A DNA stretch of 64,000 nt. It comes from JABFRJ01 sp963847145. Its GTDB lineage: Bacteria; Pseudomonadota; Alphaproteobacteria; Rhizobiales; Hyphomicrobiaceae. Under the pieces are notes generated by a model. That model saw only the letters and a list, made by a program, of their open reading frames with translations, was not told where the DNA came from and did no database searches. A program made the translations under genes and the position numbers. The first letter of the stretch is position 1. The number at the start of each line of letters is the position of its first letter. Location of the stretch: assembly GCA_963847145.1 (NCBI GenBank), contig CAWJYN010000004.1, forward strand, positions 186,001-250,000. The letters are read 5' to 3'. Shown piece by piece: positions 8,374 through 18,961 of the stretch.

Positions 8374-9807
8374 TCAATGAGCGGCACAGAGCCGCGCCGG
8401 CCATTGGTTGGCCCCGCCCCGGCCGGCCCTCGCGGCAACACAAGCCACCGCCTGCTCGATCGACCGGCCGGCGAGCGGCGGGCTGGTCCACGTATTGCGA
8501 TAGATCGGATCAGGCACCGTTCCCGGGGCGTTGTCAGCGATCAGCTCGCGCGCTGTCGTCAGGTTGTCGGCCAGGCGAATCGCACCCGGCACATCCTCCG
8601 GCATGCGAGCGGCACCTGGCGACGTGGTCGTCCACGCGGCCGACGGGTGCGCGTTGCGGCCGACCGACACGTAAACGTTGCGCTCGATCAAGGCCCGCGC
8701 CCCATTTGTGACCAGCGTCCCATACCCGGCACCAAACGCCGGCTTGGCGTCCGTGTCGGCGCTTTTGCGCTGCTGTTCAAACACGATGACGTTGTTGGCA
8801 ATGTGGGCCATGACCCGCCCGTAGACGCGCGGATGCCGCTGCCCGGTGCGCAAAAACACATTGCCCTCCAGTGACAGGTAAAGCGCTGGCAGTGCAGCCG
8901 GTCCATCGCTCTGCGGCGGCACGCACCCTTGCGCAAATTTTTCACTGCCCTCGACACAGCCGAAAGTCCCGAACAGCATCGTCTTGTCGTGATCGCGCAC
9001 AAAATTATAGGCCACTGTCACCCGCGCTGCACCCGGGATCGGCATTTTCGGACTGATCGTGCTGTCGATCACACCATCACCGCACCGTTCCAGGTCGTTA
9101 TGGAGGATCGCAATTGCATCGAACCCTGCATTCAGCCGGATGCAGCTTTCGATCGCGTCATCGGGGAGGCCCGCTGCATAGTCGCTCTTCCGGAACGCCA
9201 GATGAGCGACAATAATGTTCCGCTTTCCAAAAATGTAAATCAATCCGATCTTCGACTTGGCCTCGACGGTCACGTCGGCGCAGCGTCCGTCGAGAGCCAC
9301 GTTGTCCGGCAGTCGCAAGGGCGCTGTGAGCGTAATTTTTGTACCAGCGCCCAGCTCTGGCCCAAACACCACCCAGCCCGGCGCCTTCGTCTTGGCAAGC
9401 TCCTCGATCGTCGCGCGCAAGCTTCCGGGGATCGGTGGTTGTTTGCCGTCGGGAAGATAGTCAGCCGCGCTTGTGACGACTTTCAGCGCGCCCCCAAGTC
9501 CGCCCGTTACGCCTGCTGATTTGGCAAAGCCACCAATTTCGCTCAGGATATCTGCGCCAGTGACGGTGCCCGCCGTCAGCGTCAGACCAGGCCAGGGCAC
9601 ACCTGCGGTCCGGCCGCACTCCATCACCTTGCGCGCGCCCGGGCGCGACTGTGCAAACTGCAAGCCGCGCTCGATGGCCGCGAGCGCGTCGGCGTCATGC
9701 GTGGCCAGCTCAGCGGCGGTCAGATCTTTTGCCTGCAGCGCCTGCTGGCCGCTGCAGGCAATCGCTATGAGCGCAGTAAGAGCGGTCAGGGTGGCATGCA
9801 ACATCAT
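8374..9807 (-). CDS. secreted pectate-lyase-like parallel beta-helix protein
   Basis: 477 residues from the second of two ATG-ATG codons (9807), which gives a clean signal peptide (MMLHATLTALTALIAIAC). An upstream in-frame ATG at 9867 would place 20 polar residues before it. The body resembles polysaccharide lyase family 1 beta-helix proteins: LRATIEELAKTKAPGWVVFG, GTKITLTAPLRLPDNVALDG, HLAFRKSD, then VAYNFVRDHDKTMLFG and LSLEGNVFLRTGQRHPRV, the last with the Arg-Pro-Arg-like pattern seen in PL1 enzymes. Substrate is unknown. It lies next to a glycosyltransferase, so a role in glycan turnover is plausible but not shown. Confidence 0.75.
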   Translation of the reverse strand: MMLHATLTALTALIAIACSGQQALQAKDLTAAELATHDADALAAIERGLQFAQSRPGARKVMECGRTAGVPWPGLTLTAGTVTGADILSEIGGFAKSAGVTGGLGGALKVVTSAADYLPDGKQPPIPGSLRATIEELAKTKAPGWVVFGPELGAGTKITLTAPLRLPDNVALDGRCADVTVEAKSKIGLIYIFGKRNIIVAHLAFRKSDYAAGLPDDAIESCIRLNAGFDAIAILHNDLERCGDGVIDSTISPKMPIPGAARVTVAYNFVRDHDKTMLFGTFGCVEGSEKFAQGCVPPQSDGPAALPALYLSLEGNVFLRTGQRHPRVYGRVMAHIANNVIVFEQQRKSADTDAKPAFGAGYGTLVTNGARALIERNVYVSVGRNAHPSAAWTTTSPGAARMPEDVPGAIRLADNLTTARELIADNAPGTVPDPIYRNTWTSPPLAGRSIEQAVACVAARAGRGGANQWPARLCAAH

Positions 9808-9881
9808 GATGGCGTCCAAACAAGGTTCAATGCGCGATGAGTGCCGGCAGATGTCGGTGGCAGGCACAGGTCAAGCCCGCG

Positions 9882-12203
9882 TCAGCTGAGCCGTTGTCCG
9901 CTCGCCGCGGCCCTAAGTGCCACCTGATAGACATCGTCCATCGCCGTGGTATCGACCAAGCTCAGGTAATGACGCCGCGCCGCATCGCCAAGGTTTTGCC
10001 GCTCGGTCGCAGCATCCAATAAGGCCTGAACCTTGTGCTTCAGTTCGCCGAAGTCGCCGGGCGTGGACAACACACCGGTGACGCCGTCGTCGATGATGTC
10101 TGCGGCGTCGGCCGTGCGAGAGGCGACGATGGCACGCCCCGCGGCCAAGGCTGCCTGAACTTCATAAGCCGACAAGACGGCGGCGCGGGGCGTGTCGTGG
10201 CGGGTAAAAATCGTGACATCGATCATCGCACGGTAGTGGTTCATCAGCGCCGCATCGGGCTTGTCCACCAACACCAGCGCCGCCTTGAGACCCAGCTCCC
10301 CGGCGCGTTTGCGCAAACCGGCGTCGGCGCGGCCTTGCCCCACAACGAGCAGTTTAAGGCCGGGCACCACCGGCGCCAAGGCTGCCAGCAGATCAGCCAG
10401 CACCAGCGTATCGTAGCTTTCGCAGAGATCACGCACCACGCCGATGACCGGCCCGCCAGCCAGCCCCAGCTGCCGCGCAAGGGCCGCAACAGCCTCCCGG
10501 TCCGGGAGCGCCTCCGGAAACCTGTACGGCGCCATGACGATGCGATCACGCGCAACGCCAGCGCCCTCGAGAAAACGCTGAACATTCCGATGATGCACAA
10601 TGCACGCGTCGGCGGCGCGCGCGGCGATCATCGAAAGCCCCAACTGCAGTTGTCCGCGCTCCGAGCGTTCGATGCCGGCGGCAAATGCGTCATGCGGGTT
10701 GAGCAGGTCGTCATAATCGAGCAGCAGCGGACACCCTGCCGATTGGGCAGCCAACGCAGCAGCGACGCCGTGCACATAAGTCCCGTCGGCTTGCACGGCG
10801 CACGCGCCGCTGGTGACGATCGCTTCGGCATAACTGGCGGCGGCCGCCGACAGATACATGTCGGCGACGTCCTCTGGTTGCTCGATCCGCTTCAGGCGCA
10901 GGTATGTCACGCCGGATATGGTGGTCTGTTGGTCGCCGCCCGGCAATGAACTGCGGCCACGGATGTCGAGCGGATAGCCAGGTGGCGTGATAACATGCGC
11001 CTCCCATCCTGCCGCCAGTGCCTGGTGCGCGCGCTCTCGCACCAGCAACGCCAGGGTCGAGACATTGAACGGCAGGGTTTCGCGGCCAATGAGCGCGATC
11101 CGCTTGTGCGGAGCCTTAATCGCGACCCGTCGCCCCGGTAGAATGGCAGGTGGCACATCGAGCATCCGCGCCAGTGACCGAAGATTGTCCGCAGTCCGCG
11201 CCTCGCTGCTGCTGATCGTCGCGCCTGCAATCACCGCCTTGTCGAGCGTCGCCACGGCTTTGCGGATGTGGCCGTGCTCGCCCAGCAGGAGGGCAAGTGC
11301 TTTCACCCGCTGCTCCGCGGGATAGAGATCAAGGGCCTCTGATCCGAGAGTGGCTGAGAGTTGCGGGTCGTCGCGGCCCACCGCCCTGGCGATCTCCAGC
11401 AGCGCGTAGGCCAAGGCGGACGGTTTCGCATTTTGCGTTCGGGCCCAGGCCGCCGCTTGTTCGCCGCCGCCTGTCTCCGCAAGAGACAGTGCCGCTTTGA
11501 CGAACGCGATGACTTCGGCCGACTGCGCAATGCTGGCCGGCACTTGGTCGCGCCCATCCGCTTGGCGCTTGCGGAGCCGGCGCGAGCTTCGGAAGACTTT
11601 CAGCAGGCGGCCCGGCAGCCTGATCGCCGCGCGCCAAGACTTTTTGGAGTCCACCAACGAGCTGCCGAGTTGGTAGGATATTGTAGTCTTCACCCGGTCG
11701 AGGCGGTGTTCGAATTCCTTGATGTCCCGGCGCGACGCCAGCAGTTCGGCGTCGGTCGCCTTTTTCGCTGTCTGCAGTCTGCTCAGCTCGCGGCGCAGAA
11801 CATTGACTTCACCCTCGAGCTGCTGGCCCCGCATTTCGATGAGTTCCAAGTCGGCCGTCGGATCGTCAGGTGTCGCGACACCACCGGCGGCACCAAAGGG
11901 TGCCCCGCCGTCCAAGCGCGGCGCAGCAGCCCCCGGCAGCACCGCAGAACGCGCCCGTACTGGCAGTGGCAGAGGCGGAAGTGCGCGCACCAGCCAGGGC
12001 TTGGGCTGTGGCGGTGCCGCGGCGTCCGAGAGCTCCGCCGGCGGCTCCGCAGACGGACGCATCGGCCACGGTGTCGCCCGTGTCGCCGGCACCGCGATCT
12101 CAGTCCGCACACCTTGCCGGTCGCCAGCGCTCCCCGGAAGTTGTCCGGCGTCTCGCTCTGTGGCTTCCACAACAGTCTTGTCGACAGCACTGGTCTTGTC
12201 CAC
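9882..12203 (-). CDS. GT-B-type glycosyltransferase with N-terminal coiled coil
   Basis: 773 residues. Residues about 1-115 are Pro/Ala-rich and probably disordered; 118-175 form a coiled coil (GQQLEGEVNVLRRELSRLQ); 230-350 are helical and TPR-like; about 365-760 form a two-lobed glycosyltransferase. In the second lobe PVIGVVRDLCESYDTL, LKLLVVGQGRAD and SAYEVQAALAAGRAIVAS correspond to the nucleotide-sugar-binding side of GT4-like enzymes. No membrane segment is evident. Acceptor and donor are unknown. The domain order resembles the other glycosyltransferase at 20257, which also has a helical repeat N-terminus. Confidence 0.8.
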   Translation of the reverse strand: MDKTSAVDKTVVEATERDAGQLPGSAGDRQGVRTEIAVPATRATPWPMRPSAEPPAELSDAAAPPQPKPWLVRALPPLPLPVRARSAVLPGAAAPRLDGGAPFGAAGGVATPDDPTADLELIEMRGQQLEGEVNVLRRELSRLQTAKKATDAELLASRRDIKEFEHRLDRVKTTISYQLGSSLVDSKKSWRAAIRLPGRLLKVFRSSRRLRKRQADGRDQVPASIAQSAEVIAFVKAALSLAETGGGEQAAAWARTQNAKPSALAYALLEIARAVGRDDPQLSATLGSEALDLYPAEQRVKALALLLGEHGHIRKAVATLDKAVIAGATISSSEARTADNLRSLARMLDVPPAILPGRRVAIKAPHKRIALIGRETLPFNVSTLALLVRERAHQALAAGWEAHVITPPGYPLDIRGRSSLPGGDQQTTISGVTYLRLKRIEQPEDVADMYLSAAAASYAEAIVTSGACAVQADGTYVHGVAAALAAQSAGCPLLLDYDDLLNPHDAFAAGIERSERGQLQLGLSMIAARAADACIVHHRNVQRFLEGAGVARDRIVMAPYRFPEALPDREAVAALARQLGLAGGPVIGVVRDLCESYDTLVLADLLAALAPVVPGLKLLVVGQGRADAGLRKRAGELGLKAALVLVDKPDAALMNHYRAMIDVTIFTRHDTPRAAVLSAYEVQAALAAGRAIVASRTADAADIIDDGVTGVLSTPGDFGELKHKVQALLDAATERQNLGDAARRHYLSLVDTTAMDDVYQVALRAAASGQRLS

Positions 12204-12329
12204 AATGGTGGCCTCTGGCGCTGAAATTCACGCCGCCATCCTCTACCATCAAACGCGCCACCAAGAGAAGCCGTGTGGACGGACAAATACGAGCGCGCAA
12301 CCACGCCCGGCCGCTGTCAACGCCTCATC

Positions 12330-13256
12330 TCAAATGCCAACGACCCGCGCGGCATTCGTTGCCACCATCGTGTGGATCTCAGCGTCTGAGTATCCGAGGT
12401 CCATGCACATCTCCACGCCGCGCTGGAATCCCTCAAGTGGACTGAAAACGCCCACTTGCCCGAGATCTGAGCATAAAATTGTGTTCTCGACGCCGGCCGC
12501 GTCGATCTGCCGGCGCAGATCCTCTGCAGTGCGGCTTTGAAATTTGCAGCCATCCAAGAACATGCAGAGCGAGTGCTCGACGCCGGCCCCCATCGCGGCG
12601 ATGCCCTTCACGTCATTGAGGCTGGCGTCGACGATGTCCTCAGGATGGGTGAAGATCAGGCGCTGAACACCGCGCCGCTTGGCCTCTTCGAACACGATCC
12701 AGGTTTCGCTGACGTGCAGATGGCCGCTGGCGAGGACCATGTCATTTTTCGCGATCACATCGAGCACCGCTTTGGTGTCGTCCCGCACCGTCTTGTCGGC
12801 ATTGAGCACAGGCACCGCAGTCGCGGGCCGCATCTTGGTTGTTGACGCGGGATGTACCCACTTGGACGTCTTTTCCCAGTTCAAGTGATTTTCCGCGGCT
12901 AACGTCGGCATCCAGACGATTTTGCCACCCATCGCTGCGGTGTGCTCAACCGCATAAGGGTTCATGCCGCCGACAACGTTATTCAGCGCAATTCCAGAGA
13001 ACACCTTCGCGCACAACTCAGGATGATGCTTTTGAATCAGCTGCGCCGTCGCGACGCCCGCATAGTCATGATCCTTGGTCACCACCGCCACAAAGCCGGC
13101 GTCCGACAACTGCCGCGCGAGATCGAGATGATCGAGTGCGCGTTGTGCGATCGACGGCCCACTGTGAACATGCGGGTCGATGGCGCCCTTTAGGATAGCC
13201 GCCACGCGCGCCGCCCGGTCGGCCCTCAGCGGCGGCGGCGCTTTGGTCGTAGTCAT
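12330..13256 (-). CDS. DUF6282 family amidohydrolase-like protein
   Basis: 308 residues. GAIDPHVHSGPS near the N-terminus is the metal-binding H-x-H strand of amidohydrolase-type TIM barrels. Further candidate metal or catalytic residues occur at KDHDY, SGHLHVSE, FTHPED and CSDLGQ, spaced as in that superfamily. The family has no well-defined substrate that I can name. The ATG at 13256 follows AGAGAGGTTCC-like sequence and avoids an unlikely basic N-terminus. It is divergent from an IclR regulator, and its promoter region carries the same palindrome as the ABC transporter gene, so it probably acts on the imported compound. Confidence 0.8.
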   Translation of the reverse strand: MTTTKAPPPLRADRAARVAAILKGAIDPHVHSGPSIAQRALDHLDLARQLSDAGFVAVVTKDHDYAGVATAQLIQKHHPELCAKVFSGIALNNVVGGMNPYAVEHTAAMGGKIVWMPTLAAENHLNWEKTSKWVHPASTTKMRPATAVPVLNADKTVRDDTKAVLDVIAKNDMVLASGHLHVSETWIVFEEAKRRGVQRLIFTHPEDIVDASLNDVKGIAAMGAGVEHSLCMFLDGCKFQSRTAEDLRRQIDAAGVENTILCSDLGQVGVFSPLEGFQRGVEMCMDLGYSDAEIHTMVATNAARVVGI

Positions 13257-13305
13257 CGGAACCTCTCTTTGCGCCGCCGTTGCCCGGCGGCATAGGGCCA
13301 TAACT

Positions 13306-13324
13306 TGTTTTGTCCATCAAAACA
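13306..13324. promoter_or_regulatory. putative IclR operator, copy 1
   Basis: Perfect palindrome TGTTTTG-TCCAT-CAAAACA in the divergent region between the DUF6282 and IclR genes, 50 bases before the DUF6282 start. A near-identical site lies at 14268-14286. Confidence 0.7.
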
Positions 13325-13414
13325 GCGTATTGAAAATTGATCATGATAACCCCGGCTGCCACCTGTCAAGCGCCGGCAGCCAAGAGTGCCCAGCCGTGCG
13401 GAAAGGACGTCTCA

Positions 13415-14197
13415 ATGCCCACTGTAGGAGGTGCGAAAACGGACGGCGTGCAGGCGGTCGTCTTGACACTCCGCATACTTGAGCATCTCGGCAATGCGCG
13501 CAAACCGTTGGGCGTGACCGCAATTGCGGCCGAGCTTGATGTCAACAAGAGCCGGATATTCCGCCACCTGCGCACGTTGGTCAACGAGGGCTACCTGGCG
13601 CAGTGCCGTGATACGGAACGCTACGAGGTTGGCGGCAAATTCGTCCGTCTCGGCCGCGCCGTCGCCGACCATCTGCATGTCGGTGAAATTGCGCTCCCCC
13701 ATCTGACAGCGCTCCGCAATGCACTGGGGCACTCGTCCGTGATTTCCGAAGTGGAAGCCGGTGGCGTCCGCATTCTGGCGACAGTATCGGGCAAATCAGC
13801 CATAGAAATCGGTGTCAAGCAGGGGTCTCTGCTGTCGTTTCACGCGTCTGCGCAAGGTAAGATCGCGCTTGCGTTCGGCGACGAAGCCGTACGCCGCACC
13901 GTGCTCCGCTCGCGCCTCGACCTGCACACGCCGAAGACAATTGTCAGCGCCACGGCGCTTGGCAAGGACCTGGACAAGGTGCGGCGGCAAGGTTGGGCTG
14001 TGGCGCCCAATGAAGCGCTGCTGGGCCTCAATGCGCTCGCCGCTCCGGTATTTGATGGCCAGGGCAAGTTGGTTGCGGCCGTCGCGATTGTTGATTCGAT
14101 CCAGTTCATCGAAGCAGTGCCGTCATTCGAGCAAATCAGTCAGACCGTTGCCGCGGCCAAACGCATATCGGCAGCGCTCGGTTTTGAAGTGGTGTGA
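13415..14197 (+). CDS. IclR family transcriptional regulator
   Basis: 260 residues. An N-terminal winged helix (ILEHLGNARKPLGVTAIAAE, then DVNKSRIFRHLRTLVNEGYL) is followed by an IclR effector domain from about residue 95 (LRNALGHSSVISEV, SFHASAQGKIALAF, GLNALAAPVFDGQGKLVAAV). The start at 13415 has GAAAGGA eight bases upstream. IclR proteins bind a small-molecule effector and repress or activate catabolic genes. Two matching palindromes flank this gene, one before the DUF6282 gene and one before the transporter, so it most likely controls both units. The effector is unknown. Confidence 0.92.
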   Translation: MPTVGGAKTDGVQAVVLTLRILEHLGNARKPLGVTAIAAELDVNKSRIFRHLRTLVNEGYLAQCRDTERYEVGGKFVRLGRAVADHLHVGEIALPHLTALRNALGHSSVISEVEAGGVRILATVSGKSAIEIGVKQGSLLSFHASAQGKIALAFGDEAVRRTVLRSRLDLHTPKTIVSATALGKDLDKVRRQGWAVAPNEALLGLNALAAPVFDGQGKLVAAVAIVDSIQFIEAVPSFEQISQTVAAAKRISAALGFEVV

Positions 14198-14267
14198 AAC
14201 GGCAGTGCCCACCAACAACCCTGCTTGACGTGGCACAGTCGCTTCGTCATCATCCTAGATGAAACAC

Positions 14268-14286
14268 TGTTTTGTTCTGTAAAACA
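14268..14286. promoter_or_regulatory. putative IclR operator, copy 2
   Basis: TGTTTTG-TTCTG-TAAAACA, one mismatch from the site at 13306-13324 with the same five-base spacer. It lies 95 bases before the substrate-binding protein gene. Confidence 0.68.
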
Positions 14287-14380
14287 TGTAGCCAAGGCCA
14301 TTGTGTCCCTTCAGGCACCACCAAGCACGCACCGCCAAGAGTGCACCCTTTAGCCCAACGATCAAACGGAGGAAGTGTTG

Positions 14381-15568
14381 ATGTCTGCAGGATCGCTCTC
14401 TGGAGCCACAACGCGGCGCAGTGTGTCTATCGCCGGCCGTTTCGCGCTGCTTGCGATGGCGGTGGCGGCCGCTACGGTGCCCGCCATTGGCCAGACCACT
14501 GATCCGATCAAAATCGGCTCTTCCGTCGGGTTGACCGGTTATGCGGCCGTCACCGATCGCGGTTGGCGCGACGGTCTCTTGCTGGCAGCGGAAGCCTTGA
14601 ACGCCAAAGGCGGCGTGCTCGGCCGCAAGATCGAGATCGTGGTCGAAGACAATAAGTCCGAGCCGCAGGAAGCCGTCGTCGTCTACAAGAAGATGCTGGC
14701 CAGCGACAAAGTCGGCTCGTTCAACAGCGGCTGTGTCTCAGCCGGCAATTTCGCCGCCGCCGCGTCCGTCATCGCCGCTGAAATACCGATGATCCTGTGC
14801 TCCATCCTGCCGCGCAAACCCGAAGAGCAGAAGTGGGCGTTCAGCTTCCTGCCACCCCCCAAGTTCGAGATCGAGACCCGCTACAAACACTTGAAAGAGA
14901 AAACCGACATTCGCAAAGTTGGCATCCTGCATGACCCGACGCCCTATGGCCTGCTGATGACCGACATCGGCACCAAGACCGCCGCCGACTTCGGCATCGA
15001 GGTGGTTGCCAAGGAATCCTACAAGCAGGACGATGCCGACATGAGTGTACAGATCGGCCGCATGAGCGCTGCCGGCGCTGGCGCGATCATGAAAATTGGA
15101 ATCGGCGGTTCGACCGTCACGGCTGCCAAAAACATCAAGCAACTCGGGCTCGACAAACTTCTGCTACTCGGCAGCACCGACGACACTGCCATCTTCAAGC
15201 CGACAGCCGAATCCCTCGGCGAGCGGTTCTTGTTTGTCGCGCCGGGCGTACAAATGCCCGACGAAATTACGGACGCTGCTGCCAAAGCCAAAACCGCTGC
15301 CTTTCTCGCGCTTTGGAACGCCAAGTATCCCGGTCGCGACGGAACAATCGGAGCGCGCGCCTGGGACTCCGTCATGATGATGGCCGATGCAATGACCGCC
15401 TCCAAAGCAACCGGCGGCGCGGCCCTGCGCGATGCGTTCGAAAAGCTTCCACCAACGCAAGGGGCCGGCGCTGCCTACACCTTCTCCGCCGACCAGCACG
15501 TCGGCATCGTCACCAACCCCTTCACGATGGGCATGGTGAAGGGCGATAAGCTCGTCAGTGTGAAATAG
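14381..15568 (+). CDS. branched-chain amino acid-type ABC transporter, substrate-binding protein
   Basis: 395 residues with an export signal (RRSVSIAGRFALLAMAVAAA, cleavage near GQT). The mature part is a type I periplasmic binding protein: IKIGSSVGLTGYAAVTDRGW, LNAKGGVLGRKIEIVVEDNK, NSGCVSAGNFAAAASVIAA and VGILHDPTPYGLLMTDIGTK. The ATG at 14381 has GGAGG seven bases upstream; an upstream in-frame GTG at 14375 would lie too close. Relatives carry branched-chain amino acids, amides, urea or aromatic acids, so the fold does not give the ligand. First gene of a five-gene run with the ATPases, permeases and a cupin gene. Confidence 0.92.
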   Translation: MSAGSLSGATTRRSVSIAGRFALLAMAVAAATVPAIGQTTDPIKIGSSVGLTGYAAVTDRGWRDGLLLAAEALNAKGGVLGRKIEIVVEDNKSEPQEAVVVYKKMLASDKVGSFNSGCVSAGNFAAAASVIAAEIPMILCSILPRKPEEQKWAFSFLPPPKFEIETRYKHLKEKTDIRKVGILHDPTPYGLLMTDIGTKTAADFGIEVVAKESYKQDDADMSVQIGRMSAAGAGAIMKIGIGGSTVTAAKNIKQLGLDKLLLLGSTDDTAIFKPTAESLGERFLFVAPGVQMPDEITDAAAKAKTAAFLALWNAKYPGRDGTIGARAWDSVMMMADAMTASKATGGAALRDAFEKLPPTQGAGAAYTFSADQHVGIVTNPFTMGMVKGDKLVSVK

Positions 15569-15572
15569 CGCG

Positions 15573-16272
<700 letters not shown>

Positions 16273-16301
<29 letters not shown>

Positions 16302-17274
16302 TGCTGGCATCGTCCAGCGCTGGCGTCTTGAAACCGCGTTGCCCATGCTCGCGGCAGCCTTGCTGCTTGGCTACGCCCTGCTCTCAAGCGGCTACCTGGT
16401 CACCGTTGTCGGCTTCGCGATGATCTATGCGGTGTTCTGCCTCGGGCTCAATTTCTTCATGGGCTACACAGGCCAAGCCTCGTTCGGACAGAACGCGTTT
16501 GCAGCGCTCGGCGGTTACGGCACGGCAATTCTAACCGCCGACTACGGATGGGAGCCGCTGGCAGCTCTCGTGGCAACGATGGCGTTTTCCGGCATCGTCG
16601 CCGCCGTGGTCGGTTTCCCAACGCTGCGGTTGCGCGGCCACACTTTGGCGATGGCCACCTTCGCCCTTGGGCTGATCACCTACGAGCTCTCCATCGAGCT
16701 TACCGGCCTCACCCAAGGCTACATGGGTTTTTCCGGCATCCCGCCGCTCGGCATCGGCAATCTGAAACTGGCAACTGAAAAGCAACAGCTGGTTGCCTTA
16801 GTTGGGTTCGTACTGCTCGGTGTATGGATTTCCGCCCGGCTCCGGCAGTCGCGGTTCGGCCGCGCCTTGCGCGCTATCGCCGGCAGCGAAAAGGCGGCCG
16901 GTGCGCTGGGGGTCGATGTGGCGCGCTATAAATTGGCGGCCTTCGTCATCGCCGCGCTCTATGCATCGGCGGCGGGATCGCTGTTCGCGCATTTTGTCGG
17001 CTTTATCAGCCCTGAAGTATTCGGTGCGGCGATGGTGGTACTGCCGTTCACGATGCTTTACCTCGGCGGCATCGGTACAACCTGGGGGCCCGTCGTCGGC
17101 GCCATCATCGTTTCGCTGTTGCCGGAAGCCTTGCGCAGCATGGGCCTCAAGGAGCTGCAGGATATCGTTTATAGCGTGCTGCTGATCGCCATGTTGATCT
17201 ATGCGCCGCGGGGGCTCGCCATGTTGCCGTCGCTGTGGCGGCGGCGTGGCGCCGCACCAAGCGGAAAGGCCTAG
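16273..17274 (+). CDS. livM: ABC transporter permease, LivM type
   Basis: 333 residues and about nine to ten membrane helices. The motif NFFMGYTGQASFGQNAFAAL is the conserved start of the LivM permease domain, and LGGIGTTWGPVVGAIIVSLL lies near the end. The start ATG at 16273 lies inside the end of livF; a start further upstream would only add residues in a livF-overlapping frame. It forms the membrane channel with the LivH-type protein encoded two genes downstream. Confidence 0.9.
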
Positions 17275-17279
17275 AGGCA

Positions 17280-18053
17280 ATGGCGCTGCTTTCCATTCGC
17301 GATGTGACGGTGAAATTCGGCGGGCTCGTGGCCAATGGCGAAATCAGTCTCGATGTACCCGAGGGTGCGCTGTTCGCCGTCATCGGTCCCAATGGCGCCG
17401 GCAAAACCACTTTGTTCAATGTCATTTCAGGGGCGTTTGCGCCAACCGAGGGGCGTATCGAATTCGGCGGCGAAGACATTACGGGCTTGCCACAGGCTGC
17501 GATCGCCGGCCGCGGGCTCATTCGCACCTATCAGCTGGTGCAGCTGTTCAAAGAACTGACGGTGGCTGAGAACGTCCAGGTCGGCGCACATCGGGTCACG
17601 CAGGGTGGCGTCTTTGCAGCCCTCGCACGGCCCGGGTGGGCGCGCCAACAAGAGCGTGACATCAATGACGAAGCGCTTCGCCTGCTGGCTTTCGTAGGCC
17701 TTGAGGGACGCGGGGCCGTGATGGCCGATCAGTTGCCCTATGGCCAGCAGCGGCTGCTCGAAGTCGCGCGTGCGATGGCCGCCAAGCCGCGCATCTTGCT
17801 ACTCGACGAACCAGCCGCCGGTCTCAATACGCAGGAAACACAGGCACTCGCTGACGTCATTCGCCGCATCAATGCGACCGGCGTGACCGTTCTGCTCATC
17901 GAACACGACATGAGCCTGGTCATGCAGATCGCGCAGCGGATCGCCGTGCTCGATTTCGGACGCAAGATCGCCGAGGGCAGTCCCGCCGAGGTGCGCCAGC
18001 ACCCCGACGTTCTGGCGGCCTATCTTGGCGGAACGGAGCACTCCCTTGATTGA
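17280..18053 (+). CDS. livG: ABC transporter ATP-binding protein, LivG type
   Basis: 257 residues. Walker A GPNGAGKTTLF, Walker B ILLLDEPAAGLN and the His loop LIEHDMSLVM are intact. The signature is LPYGQQRLLEVARAMA, the LPYG variant usual in LivG rather than LSGGQ. It begins six bases after the livM stop, and its end overlaps the livH start. It works as the second ATPase with LivF. Confidence 0.92.
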   Translation: MALLSIRDVTVKFGGLVANGEISLDVPEGALFAVIGPNGAGKTTLFNVISGAFAPTEGRIEFGGEDITGLPQAAIAGRGLIRTYQLVQLFKELTVAENVQVGAHRVTQGGVFAALARPGWARQQERDINDEALRLLAFVGLEGRGAVMADQLPYGQQRLLEVARAMAAKPRILLLDEPAAGLNTQETQALADVIRRINATGVTVLLIEHDMSLVMQIAQRIAVLDFGRKIAEGSPAEVRQHPDVLAAYLGGTEHSLD

Positions 18054-18936
18054 CATAACCCAGCTTCTGCAGAGCATCGTCACCGGCATCGGGGTCGGCC
18101 TGATCTACGGCCTCGTCGGCATCGGCTTTTGCGTCATCTACAATGCCAGCGGGATCGTGAACTTCGCGCAAGGTGTCTTTGTGATGCTGGGCGGCATGTT
18201 CTGTCATACCGCCATGACCCGCCTAGGTGTACCGCTGATCGTCGCCGCAATCATCGCAGTGCCGCTGGTCGCGCTCGTCGGAATGTTGATCGATACGCTT
18301 GTAGTGCGCCCCATGTGGAACCGCAACGCGACGCTTTTCGCGATCATTCTGGCCACCCTGGCGGCACAGATCATGATCGAGCGGATCACCATCCTCACAC
18401 TCGGCGATCAGCCGCGAACGCTGCCGGAGTTTACAGCCGGCGGGCCGCTGAAGGTGGGCGGGATCGCCATCGGCTATCAGCTCTTCTGGATCCTCGGCTG
18501 TGGCTCGCTGATGGTCGGCGCCTTGTGGCTTTTCTTTTCACGCACTGTGACGGGGCAGGCACTGCGGGCCTGCGCGCAGAACCGCGAGGCCGCCGCGCTG
18601 TTGGGCATCCCCGTCCGCAAGATGCTGATGATTTCGTTTGCGCTGAGTGCGGCGCTCGGCGCGGTGGCCGGCATTCTGGTCACGCCCACCCAATACACCT
18701 CTTTCAATGTCGGCACGCCTTTCGGCGTCAATGGTTTTATCGCAGCGATTATCGGCGGTTTTGGCAATGCAGGCGGCGCGCTGGCTGGCGGCCTTTTGCT
18801 CGGCGTGGCGCAGGCAGTGGCCATCGTGGTGTTCGGCGCAGGCTTCAAGAACGTGGCGGCGTTATCGCTGTTGTTGCTCGTCCTATTGGTGTTCCCCGGC
18901 GGCCTGTTTGGGACCGATGATGCTGACGGCAAATAG
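18046..18936 (+). CDS. livH: ABC transporter permease, LivH type
   Basis: 296 residues and about eight membrane helices. GIGVGLIYGLVGIGFCVIYN and IVNFAQGVFVMLGG are the LivH-type permease opening, and FGVNGFIAAIIGGFGNAGGA the loop contacting the ATPase. No ATG is available; I chose the TTG at 18046 because GGAG precedes it by eight bases. An earlier TTG at 18025 in the same frame is possible. It completes the transporter: one binding protein, two ATPases, two permeases. Confidence 0.9.
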   Translation: MIDITQLLQSIVTGIGVGLIYGLVGIGFCVIYNASGIVNFAQGVFVMLGGMFCHTAMTRLGVPLIVAAIIAVPLVALVGMLIDTLVVRPMWNRNATLFAIILATLAAQIMIERITILTLGDQPRTLPEFTAGGPLKVGGIAIGYQLFWILGCGSLMVGALWLFFSRTVTGQALRACAQNREAAALLGIPVRKMLMISFALSAALGAVAGILVTPTQYTSFNVGTPFGVNGFIAAIIGGFGNAGGALAGGLLLGVAQAVAIVVFGAGFKNVAALSLLLLVLLVFPGGLFGTDDADGK

Positions 18937-18961
18937 TGCCAACGATCGATGACAATGGAGC

